This document shows, one piece after another, positions 8,504-15,840 of a stretch of DNA of 18,621 nucleotides. How positions within the stretch are numbered: the stretch's first letter is position 1; every line of letters starts with the position of its first letter. The notes under the pieces were generated by a model. That model had not been told where the DNA came from. It saw nothing but the letters and a program-made list of their open reading frames with translations, and made no database searches. The translations under genes and the position numbers were made by a program. The stretch is from Boothiomyces macroporosus. Its lineage: Eukaryota > Chytridiomycota > Chytridiomycetes > Rhizophydiales > Terramycetaceae. The stretch spans positions 1 to 18,621 of the forward strand of contig JADGKB010000187.1 of NCBI GenBank assembly GCA_027604185.1, given 5' to 3'.

Positions 8504-9418
8504 ATGTCTCGTTCATTCTTAGGCAACTGGTCACCTAATCATCTTGAAATAGAAGGAAGGAAAATCGCTATCAGCGATTGCTTTCATGTATCCCTCGAAA
8601 AAAACATGTTCTGGGCTACATGGGAAAAACAAGAATATGTTACTTGTCTGAAAGCAAACTACTTGTTTATTTACCTTCGCTTACAACCAGTATTCTACCA
8701 TCTACTGTGCAAGAAGGACATTTACATTGAAGGAAAAAAGCTCACAGGCAAACTCAAAACGTGTATTTCCAAACAGCCTGGCTATAGAGTCGAACAAGTA
8801 ATTGACTCAAATAGACGGTCGTTTACCAAAGACCCAGAAGATTTGATCTTTGATAAAGATACGCTCAACCCAAAGAAAGTGGCAATCCACAAACTGAAAG
8901 CAGATGAACTATGTGTCAAGCACAAGAGGATAAAGTTGGGAATTAGAGACAGAAAAATCAACCTTATAAACTTGACTGTAACTCTGTATGCTGAAACCGA
9001 CGAAGGATTTGTTCAAATTGGCGAATGGACTTCAAACACAGTCAGTGTACGATTCGGCAACTGTTCTGAACACGCTGATATACATTCCATACCTGCAAGA
9101 GAAAGAGAACGATCCTATTGCGCGCAATTGTACAAGGAGATCTTGGCTTTCCAAAAGATACCATCTGCTGATTTGAAGTTTTTGAATGACATTCCCCAAT
9201 TGCCTAGTCCTGTCTTGCGATTTACTAAAAGCGCATTTGACGAACCGCAAATCAGAGCGGATTTTTGTGGATCTTCAACTGACAGTCTGTTCAGCCCGGT
9301 TATTGGATTCCCAATGCAAAGCCCTTTTGCAGCATTCAACCGTGATCTACAAGCCCAATATTTTAGCTTTTGCTCTACTCCAAATTTTACATACCAACCT
9401 TATTCATTATTTCAATAA
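8504..9418 (+). CDS. NDT80/PhoG-like DNA-binding protein with divergent RGRSP motif
   Basis: A 304-residue intronless protein. Residues about 20-195 resemble the NDT80 Ig-like DNA-binding fold: MFWATWEKQEYVTCLKANYL matches the opening W-x-x-Y/C-x-R-x-N-Y-F region, and INLTVTLYAETDEGFVQIG followed by EWTSNTVSVR matches the strand pair before the RGRSP loop. Family members (Ndt80, Vib1/XprG, MYRF) are transcription factors for meiosis, nutrient or stress control. The usual RGRSPxHY reads RFGNCSEHAD here, so key DNA-contact residues differ. The C-terminus is Phe/Pro/Ser/Gln-rich and could be an activation region. A TAA lies immediately before the ATG, fixing the start. The next gene begins 57 bp after the stop. 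The family assignment is from pattern only. Confidence 0.6.
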   Translation: MSRSFLGNWSPNHLEIEGRKIAISDCFHVSLEKNMFWATWEKQEYVTCLKANYLFIYLRLQPVFYHLLCKKDIYIEGKKLTGKLKTCISKQPGYRVEQVIDSNRRSFTKDPEDLIFDKDTLNPKKVAIHKLKADELCVKHKRIKLGIRDRKINLINLTVTLYAETDEGFVQIGEWTSNTVSVRFGNCSEHADIHSIPARERERSYCAQLYKEILAFQKIPSADLKFLNDIPQLPSPVLRFTKSAFDEPQIRADFCGSSTDSLFSPVIGFPMQSPFAAFNRDLQAQYFSFCSTPNFTYQPYSLFQ

Positions 9419-9474
9419 ATTCACTTGTATCGTTGAGCCATCGTTAACTTGTCCGAAAAAAAAGATAATCGAAA

Positions 9475-10998
9475 ATGGAGCAAATTCGAAAGCGGCCCAG
9501 AATCGAATTGACAGACTTGAATCAGCAGGAAATTAAGGATATCGAGTCAATCAGAGATATACTCTTGCAAGAAGGAGTGAACGATGATTTGTTGTCGTTT
9601 GATACCAGTAACCAAGCTGAGAAACCAGTCATCACATATCCGAATAATGGAAATAATTTGTTTAACGAACACCAAAATGAAGTTGAATTGGATGACTATG
9701 AAGATTTCAACATTGATGAGCAAACATGGAACGAATTGCAAGAGCAAGCGACTCAGAAACTGAAAGAAATGGATCAAGAGCTGAAATTCAATGCATCAAA
9801 TGTAAATACTGTACCGCAAAACACAGCGGCGTACATTACACCCACTCCTACTTTTAAACCACCACCAGTGATGAACAGCCAACTGATTTTCCCGTTAGCA
9901 TCGCAGAGAGAAGACCCAAAGATCAAGGAGCTGGAATCAGCATTGCTTGAAAAACAAGGGGAAATCACATTTGCAAGAAACAAAATATTGAAACTTACAG
10001 AACTGAATAACGAGTTAATCAAAAAAACCAGTGTTAAGGAAGATTCGGCTCACAAGAATGAAATAGAACGACTTAAAATGGAACTGGAATTCATGAAGCA
10101 AGAAATTAAAACTCTGAGAGAAAAACGGATCCAGCCAAGAAGAGAAAAGATGGAACCTCTCGCAAGTCAAAGCCAGAATATTCCCAGTTTTGTTCCTAAA
10201 TCAAAATTCACCCAACCAAAGAAATTGCTGGACGATTTTGATATGAATATGTACAGAGCAAAGAGTATGAAAAAGATTGAACCAGTCCAAGATCAACTAG
10301 ATTTGATGGATGTCGACATTATTCCTGCAGAGCCTTCTTCATATATAAAGCAATCACAGGTAGAAAAAGAGGTTGAAACAAAATCAGTAGAAACGAATAC
10401 ATTCAAGATGATTGAAATTAACATGGAAAAGGAACTGGTTCTGGTGCTCTCTCAGTACCTATCATTTACGGAACTAGACGCCTTCTTTTGCTCAGATATC
10501 GCTGAATTTTTAAATCAACATCAGTATATTGTTGAAATAGCAATGATATTGATTGAATTTCAAGATTACAAACTTCCATCAGACCTGATACCTCAACTAT
10601 ACAACTCGAAATCGACTCAATTGTACAGATTGTTGGTTCTGTTGATTCAAGATGGAAATGAAATTGATGTTACTAAACTTGAGCCTGATTACAATAACCC
10701 TGAATATATACGGTTGCTTCATTTGGCTGTAGTAACACGAAATATCCCAATTGATTTGCAGTCATTGGATAATATCGCTTTAACTCATGAGCTGATAGGG
10801 TTATACTGTACTCTAAGACAATGTAAAAGAGTGTACCAAGTGATTGATTACTACAAGGAAACAAAGGACAGCACAGTGTTTTACTTGCTCCATGTAATCT
10901 ACCACGAAAAAGAAATTCTCGATTTCAAAGAGTTCTGCATGGTAAAAGTATTCCTTGAAGAATACGATACGGAAAAACAATGGCCCATATTTGAATAA
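9475..10998 (+). CDS. rad26: ATRIP/Rad26/Ddc2-like DNA-damage checkpoint protein
   Basis: A 507-residue intronless protein. Order of features: a basic start (MEQIRKRPR); an acidic motif DDYEDFNIDEQTWNEL (about 73-88) like the N-terminal RPA70-binding segment of ATRIP; a coiled coil at about 148-218 (KELESALLEKQGEITFARNK and MELEFMKQEIKTLREKR), typical of ATRIP dimerisation; a linker; and a helical C-terminal half that would bind the ATR/Rad3/Mec1 kinase. In the family the protein brings ATR to RPA-coated single-stranded DNA to start the S/G2 checkpoint. Length is shorter than human ATRIP (791) but close to fungal forms. The call rests on architecture and the coiled-coil motif, as these proteins diverge fast; another coiled-coil nuclear protein remains possible. 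It ends 15 bp before a possible convergent ORF. Confidence 0.65.
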   Translation: MEQIRKRPRIELTDLNQQEIKDIESIRDILLQEGVNDDLLSFDTSNQAEKPVITYPNNGNNLFNEHQNEVELDDYEDFNIDEQTWNELQEQATQKLKEMDQELKFNASNVNTVPQNTAAYITPTPTFKPPPVMNSQLIFPLASQREDPKIKELESALLEKQGEITFARNKILKLTELNNELIKKTSVKEDSAHKNEIERLKMELEFMKQEIKTLREKRIQPRREKMEPLASQSQNIPSFVPKSKFTQPKKLLDDFDMNMYRAKSMKKIEPVQDQLDLMDVDIIPAEPSSYIKQSQVEKEVETKSVETNTFKMIEINMEKELVLVLSQYLSFTELDAFFCSDIAEFLNQHQYIVEIAMILIEFQDYKLPSDLIPQLYNSKSTQLYRLLVLLIQDGNEIDVTKLEPDYNNPEYIRLLHLAVVTRNIPIDLQSLDNIALTHELIGLYCTLRQCKRVYQVIDYYKETKDSTVFYLLHVIYHEKEILDFKEFCMVKVFLEEYDTEKQWPIFE

Positions 10999-11013
10999 AC
11001 TGTCGATAAAAAA

Positions 11014-11220
11014 TCAATAGAAAAGAGCAACGATCCTCTTTAACATGAGCTTTTACCTTTACTCTTCCCCAGTTTTTCCCAGTCATCGAATTCATTGATT
11101 TAGAATAGACAACTTCTACTATAAAGGGGTTGCGCAATCGTAAAGCATTGAGCGGCGGTATTCCATAGCGCAGCCCAATGCCTTGTGCTCGCTTGTTGAG
11201 CAACTTGCTCCTGGATGACT
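11014..11220 (-). CDS. Possible small protein, unrecognised; start codon not found
   Basis: A minus-strand frame beginning after an in-frame TAG near 11221 reads SSRSKLLNKRAQGIGLRYG, continues IPPLNALRLRNPFIVEVVYS, then MTGKNWGRV. The basic, folded-looking composition suggests a small (perhaps mitochondrial) protein. Read straight through, the frame runs into the 3' end of the ATRIP-like gene. Removing a 19-nt GTAAAA...TTAAAG segment (11038-11056) ends it at KRIVALFY and a stop at 11014, just short of that gene. Against it: no upstream ATG in frame (only TTG, or an internal ATG at MNSMTG), and the proposed intron lacks TAA at positions 12-14. I do not recognise a family. Confidence 0.3.
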
Positions 11221-11293
11221 AGAAAAAAAAAGTAGAAATTAGGTGTGGCAAAACAGACGTAAAATGTAAACAAGAAACTATTTCTATTGTTTA

Positions 11294-12354
11294 ATGAACA
11301 CTACGAAAATAAATATCGTGCCAAGCTCGCCGGTTAATAGCCGCCCTCAGAGCAACAAGAACAGCCGAACAAACAGCCGCCAAACCAGTCGCGCCAATAT
11401 TGCACAGAAACCACCAAAAATCAAATTCAACCTGGATAATATAAAGGAGCGAAAAGAGTTTGAACCTCATTTTTACAAGATCCAAGAATCACAAAGGCTT
11501 GATAATCGATTAGTAAATTGGTACCACAAAGATGTAACTGCTACTGTTGGCACTTATGATCCGTATCCTCCAACTTGGGAAAAAACAGAAAAGAAGAGTA
11601 GCTGGGGAAAAAAGAGTGAGAGATTTGCAGATAAATCCAATCAAATTGCACTTGGGCCTGGGTCATACCCGCATACTGATTTATATACCCCAAAACCTGT
11701 TGCCAGTTCATTTAAAAGTAAAACTATCCGGTTTAAACCACCACCTTCAAACCAAATATCACCCGCGTCGTACAATGTAAGTAGGATTAATATAGCTGGA
11801 CAGTGTTCATTCAGTGCACACTTGGAGACCGTGGATAGAAACACTATCTTCGCGTCTAGGAAGAATGCTAGATCCACCAAGAATAAAGAAACTATCCGGA
11901 ACAGAATCACAAATCTTGCAAGAACTCTCAAATACAGTGGTATGTAAGCCAGCATTTGTAGAAACAAAAAACAGAATAGTACTAATTGTTAATCTAGAAT
12001 AACGAGTTGCATAAAAAACAAAACCATCTTAGTATCAAGCAAGATAATATATTGTACTTGGGATTAATCATAGGTCGAAGACTACGCTTAATCCGTACAA
12101 TCCGATATACCTTGTTCATTCGGTGAATACTAATCTACCGACATTGCTACCGCCAAACGAAGAAGCAAGATGTAATTATTGTTAATGTAGCAAGTAGGAT
12201 GGATATGAGTGCTAGCAAACACGATTTAAGAGCACCTTCTAAAACACCATCAAAAGCACCATCAAGGGTACAGTCACCAAGAAATAGCGCAAACCAAGAA
12301 AAAGAACAAAGCCCAATTGAAATCATAATCGCACCAGAAACAGTCAACATTTAA
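11294..12354 (+). CDS. Sperm-tail PG-rich repeat (STPGR/SHIPPO-like) protein, five exons
   Basis: Exons 11294-11939, 11962-11978, 11998-12053, 12074-12171 and 12191-12354 total 981 nt, or 326 residues. The N-terminus is Ser/Asn/Arg-rich. Three short PG-type motifs follow: GTYDPY (86-91), GPGSYPHTDLY (121-131) and SPASYNV (156-162), the pattern of sperm-tail PG-rich repeats found in proteins associated with flagellar or cytoplasmic microtubules. The spliced C-terminus is basic and Ser/Pro-rich (SKTPSKAPSRVQSPRNS). Unspliced, the frame stops at 11947 after 217 residues. Each of four downstream introns of 22, 19, 20 and 19 nt restores an open frame, and the frame closes at a stop 4 bp from the COQ8 stop. 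The motif presence suggests a flagellated stage in the life cycle (inference). Confidence 0.72.
11940..11961 (+). other. 22-nt intron 1 in PG-rich repeat gene
   Basis: Begins GTATGTAAGCC and ends ATTTGTAG, phase 1. It lacks TAA at 12-14, so it is the least certain intron. An 18-nt alternative using GTAAGCC puts the following exons out of frame, giving a stop. The 22-nt form keeps all downstream exons open. Confidence 0.65.
11962..11978 (+). other. 17-nt microexon in PG-rich repeat gene
   Basis: An exon of 17 nt that encodes about six residues (ETKNRI with flanks), between introns of 22 and 19 nt, so it is shorter than either neighbour. Confidence 0.6.
11979..11997 (+). other. 19-nt intron 2 in PG-rich repeat gene
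   Basis: GTACTAATTGTTAATCTAG, phase 0, with TAA at positions 12-14 and the same TTAATCTAG end as the second CBS intron. Confidence 0.8.
12054..12073 (+). other. 20-nt intron 3 in PG-rich repeat gene
   Basis: GTACTTGGGATTAATCATAG, phase 2, TAA at positions 12-14. Confidence 0.8.
12172..12190 (+). other. 19-nt intron 4 in PG-rich repeat gene
   Basis: GTAATTATTGTTAATGTAG, phase 1, TAA at positions 12-14, and almost identical to the uS11m intron. Downstream is the last exon, which starts in the middle of a codon. Confidence 0.8.
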
Positions 12355-12358
12355 TTCA

Positions 12359-13883
12359 TTAAAATTTATAAGCCTTGTATCTCGTTTCAAATTCTTTTGC
12401 GCAATTAATACGCGATTTAAGTTTCCCGCATAGCAAGAAACATCCAGATAGCTTTCTATGCAGAGAGTAAGTTTCGTCTGGTGGCGGTGTTAATCGTTCT
12501 CTAAGCATTGTTGGAATATCACTTCGTACTTTTTCAGTTAGTTCGCTAGATTTCCCAAAATCATAAAATGGAGAGTCTGTTTTGTGGAACGGTAGTGCAA
12601 GTGTAAACAAAGAGTTTACGTGTGCAAAAGTCATTTGCTGGGTTAGTATATCTTACTTGACTTTCTAGCCCAGTGAGGAACCCCAACTCTATAGAGTGCT
12701 GGATAGCTTTTTCTCTATCCTGATCTGCACCAGCTTTTAATAGTTTTAAATATGTATCAGTGAATGACTTTGGAAAGTCTCTTGCAGCCCCAAAATCCAA
12801 CAACTCAATCTTTTTGGTTTTTTCATTGTACAAGAAATTTGACCAGTTTGGGTCTGTTTGCATGAATCTGAATTCAAATAATTCCATTAAACACAGTTTC
12901 AACAGGCTAGAGCCAAGCTATTGTTAATATAACGTACATAATCTCTATCCATCTGAGACAAGTTTGTTACGGTGTCTATTGGCTTGCCGTATACAAATTC
13001 AGTTACCAAGACTTTTTCGGTTGATAGTTCAGTGTATACTTTGGGTACATGGAACACTCTATCCAAGTTTTCCATTTTGATTAATTCACGAAATCGGTCA
13101 ATTGATGCAGCTTCTCTTAAATAATCACATTCCATCTTTAGTTCATTTCTGGCTACACGAACTGTATTGTCCAAGTACAATCCTTTAGGTAACAGTTGCC
13201 CAAGCGAAAGCAACATGACGAGATTATCCAAATCAGAATCAATAGATTCAACTACTCCCGGATACTGAATTTTAACCGCCACAGTTTCTCCAGTCTTCAA
13301 TTTTGCTTTGTGAACTTGTCCAATTGATGCTGCAGCAATAGGTATCTTTTCAAAGTGCTCGTAGTCCTTCATCCAGTCACTCCCCAATTCCTTATTCAAC
13401 ACTCCCTAAATTAATTGGAAATACATCCAGTTGCCATTCAGGCATGAAATCCGCACTGTTCTGCACTCTTCGCATAATGGTATGAACTTCTTCTGGGATC
13501 ATTTTTGAATCTTGGATACTCAGCATTTGCCCAATCTTTAATGCAGCTCCCCTCATTTTGATTAGTTTCTGTACTATCCGTTCCACGTTAGCTGGTGAGA
13601 ATATCGAATTGCCAGATGACAGTCCAACCGACTGCTTTAACTTGTCTGATATTATTCCACCTGTGATTCCAATCCCCAGCGAAGTGAATTCATATATTCT
13701 CCCTAATCTGGTAGACGGTATTTTCGACGGTTTCATTTCTACTTTTGGTTGGTGAATTGGGTTAGGGTCTGGTATGGGATTAGTGTATGTCTTTGGAATG
13801 GTTTTATAAATAGGATATTTCTTTGGTTTGAGTATTTTTGACGCTCCCAGCAGCATGGCTACAAAGTCAACGCTTGAAACCAT
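12359..13883 (-). CDS. COQ8: COQ8/ABC1/ADCK family atypical kinase of ubiquinone biosynthesis
   Basis: Four exons (13883-13425, 13405-12938, 12917-12657, 12637-12359) give 488 residues, normal for the family. COQ8 is a mitochondrial atypical kinase/ATPase that supports the coenzyme Q biosynthetic complex. Visible motifs: [16 protein letters not shown] (about 57-72); the KxGQ motif in [10 protein letters not shown] (KIGQ at 117-120) that covers the active site; the Ala-rich loop AAAS (177-180) replacing the Gly-rich loop; the nucleotide-binding lysine in VAVKIQYPG (Lys198); the catalytic-loop region [13 protein letters not shown]; the metal-binding DFG in [10 protein letters not shown]; and the C-terminal [17 protein letters not shown]. 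All hallmarks are intact, so the broken frames are introns, not decay. It starts only 44 bp after the CBS stop, on the same strand. Confidence 0.96.
12638..12656 (-). other. 19-nt intron 3 in COQ8
   Basis: Minus-strand GTAAGATATACTAACCCAG, phase 0, containing the canonical fungal branch sequence TACTAAC. Removal joins GLESQ to [10 protein letters not shown]. Confidence 0.95.
12918..12937 (-). other. 20-nt intron 2 in COQ8
   Basis: Minus-strand GTACGTTATATTAACAATAG, phase 0, TAA at 12-14. Removal joins MDRDY to [18 protein letters not shown], the conserved COQ8 segment. Confidence 0.95.
13406..13424 (-). other. 19-nt intron 1 in COQ8
   Basis: Minus-strand GTATTTCCAATTAATTTAG, phase 0, TAA at 12-14. 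Removal joins PEWQLD to GVLNKELG, matching the family (usually xVLxxELG). Confidence 0.95.
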
Positions 13884-13927
13884 TTTTCTGATTGAAGTGG
13901 AAAAAATAAATAGAATAAAAAAGTGAT

Positions 13928-15427
13928 TTATTTGAGCTTGCTGGTCAAGAATGAAAGCAAATCGACTTTGGTAACGACAGACACAATCAATAATTCATTC
14001 AACGGAGATCTCTTTGTAACAACAGCGCTACTGTGGTTTTCAAAGAACTTTGTCATTTGGTCTAGCGGAGTATCGACAGTGATTTCTTTGAATTTCTTTT
14101 CCAGTTTGAATTGGTACATTGCGGAATCGCAAGAGTCGGTTAGTTTGCATCTGCCAGCTCCAATCTTTGCTAATAACCCACCAAGAGTAACTAGACCAAT
14201 GCAGTGTTTAGAGTCTGAAGCAGAAGTGACTGGAAGCTGGTCGAATCCGTTAGATTTCATGATTTCAATCGCGTTTTTGATTGAAATAGCTGCAGGAACC
14301 GTAATAGCCTGTGGCAAGTTCAAATCCTTGGATTAAAATAAAGTACTTTGATAGTAGCGCCTTCCCATTGACTCTTTCTTTCTGCTTCTTCCTTTAAAGT
14401 CTTTTCATCGCTAAAGCCCATCTTTTTCATCCATCCGTCGTTCAAGAATTTAGTCATGTAGTTTCTAACTGAATCTGGAAGTAATACAACAGCTCTTTGA
14501 CCTTTCTTTAACATCTTGGCGGCCTTCAAAGCACCAACCATGGCAGTACCAGATGATCCACCACACAACAAGCCTTCTTCTTTAATTAATCTACGAGCCA
14601 TCAAGAAAGATTCCTTGTCGTTGGTTTTGACCCATTCATCAACATAGGATCTGTTTAATACATCAGGAACGAAATCATAACCGATACCTTCAACCTAGAT
14701 TAAAGATGTTTACTTGATAGGAATGAACACCTTCATGATTGAGTGAATCTGGAAGAGCCAAAATAGAGCCAAAAGGATCAACACCAACAATCTTGACAGT
14801 TGGAATCAATTCCTTTAATCTTTTACCAATACCAGCAATGGTACCACCAGTACCAACACCAGCAATAAACATGTCAATTTTACCGTCGCACTGCGCATAT
14901 ATTTCTTCAGCAGTTCCATGGTAGTGAGCGTCAGGGTTATTGATATTCGAGTATTGATCAGGAATCCATGAATTGTCGATTTCTTTGTTTAATCTCTTGG
15001 CAACTCCGATATGAGAGTCTGGAGAGTCCCAAGCAGCTTCGGTTGGAGTACGGATAATTTCAGCACCCAAGGCTTTCAATACATCTACTTTTTCTTGCGA
15101 CATTTTTTCAGGTAGAGTGATAATTGCTCTGTATCCTTTGACTGCGGCAGCTAATGCCAAGCCAATACCAGTGTTACCGGAAGTAGGTTCAATGATTGTA
15201 GCTCCAGGCTTCAAGATACCGTCTTTTTCACCGTACTCTACCATTCTCTTTCCGATTCTATCTTTTACAGAACCACCGCTGTTAAAGAACTCGCATTTGG
15301 CAACAATCTCGCATTCTATTCCCTCTTCCTTTCCGATGCGGTTGATTCTGACCATTGGCGTTCCTCCGATATGTTCGAGAATGTTTGGTAATATCTTGTT
15401 TCCTTCCACTACTTTTTGTGCAGACAT
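13928..15427 (-). CDS. CYS4: Cystathionine beta-synthase (PLP enzyme with C-terminal CBS domains)
   Basis: Three exons (15427-14714, 14694-14347, 14326-13928) give 486 residues from the ATG at 15427, close to the yeast enzyme. It condenses serine and homocysteine to cystathionine (transsulfuration). Seen: the PLP lysine Lys55 in NSGGSVKDR; the substrate loop PTSGNTG (81-87); the phosphate-binding [19 protein letters not shown]; and a C-terminal pair of CBS motifs ([20 protein letters not shown] and [12 protein letters not shown]) for regulation. There is no N-terminal heme-binding Cys/His segment, as in yeast. An in-frame ATG at 15502 would add 25 residues; I prefer 15427 because it follows an A-rich leader and gives the usual family N-terminus. 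A 36-bp tandem repeat lies 185 bp upstream. Confidence 0.96.
14327..14346 (-). other. 20-nt intron 2 in CBS gene
   Basis: Minus-strand GTACTTTATTTTAATCCAAG, phase 0, TAA at 12-14. Removal joins EGATIK to [10 protein letters not shown], linking the catalytic core to the CBS domain pair. Confidence 0.93.
14695..14713 (-). other. 19-nt intron 1 in CBS gene
   Basis: Minus-strand GTAAACATCTTTAATCTAG, phase 0, TAA at 12-14. Removal joins GVHSYQ to [13 protein letters not shown], conserved in all CBS enzymes. Confidence 0.96.
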
Positions 15428-15840
15428 TTTTCTTTTTTTTGAAAGTGCAGGTATGCCACAACCCAACCAAATACGGATGGTCAAGTGATGATTTTCGATC
15501 ATTAATTAAAAATCATTTTGCTGCAGGTGAGCCTATTCTTTAGATTTTCCTCTTTGATGCTCGGGCAGTATCGTGATAGTGATTGGTGTAATTAGAGCTA
15601 GTACTGCATAGATAGCACCGCATCGATAGTTGGTATCTCATCCTCACATAGCACCGCATCGATAGTTGGTATCTCATCCTCACATAGTACCGCATAGATA
15701 GTACTGCATCCACAATCAGATATGAGTGTAAGCGAAACCGCTAAACCAATTCAAAGACAATTATATGGAAAAACAAACTATTAATGGGTATTAAAATCTA
15801 TTAGATAGTTAATATACAATTAAAGAAAAAAAAACAAAAA
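15428..15840. other. Intergenic region between CBS and decapping cofactor genes
   Basis: No coding sequence was recognised beyond the optional N-terminal extension of CBS (to 15502). It holds the 36-bp tandem repeats and an A-rich tract next to the 3' end of the decapping cofactor gene. Confidence 0.6.
15612..15711. repeat. 36-bp tandem repeat, two full copies and a partial third
   Basis: Identical units start at 15612 and 15648 (period exactly 36): ATAGCACCGCATCGATAG, then TTGGTATCTCATCCTCAC. A third partial unit starts at 15684 (ATAGTACCGCATAGATAG). Flanking TAGTACTGCATAG at about 15600 and 15699 looks like further decayed copies. Each full copy carries palindromic ATCGAT. It lies upstream of CBS; it could be a regulatory array or a minisatellite. 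Confidence 0.9.

Noticed and set aside
13746..13775. Telomere-like GGGTTAGGGTCTGG
   Set aside because: It lies inside COQ8 exon 1 and encodes the Asn-Pro-Ile-Pro-rich linker on the other strand.
12359..15502. COQ8 and CBS as frameshifted pseudogenes
   Set aside because: Every break coincides with a 19-20 nt GT...AG segment containing a branch-like TAA at positions 12-14, and removal restores conserved residues. Catalytic motifs are intact.
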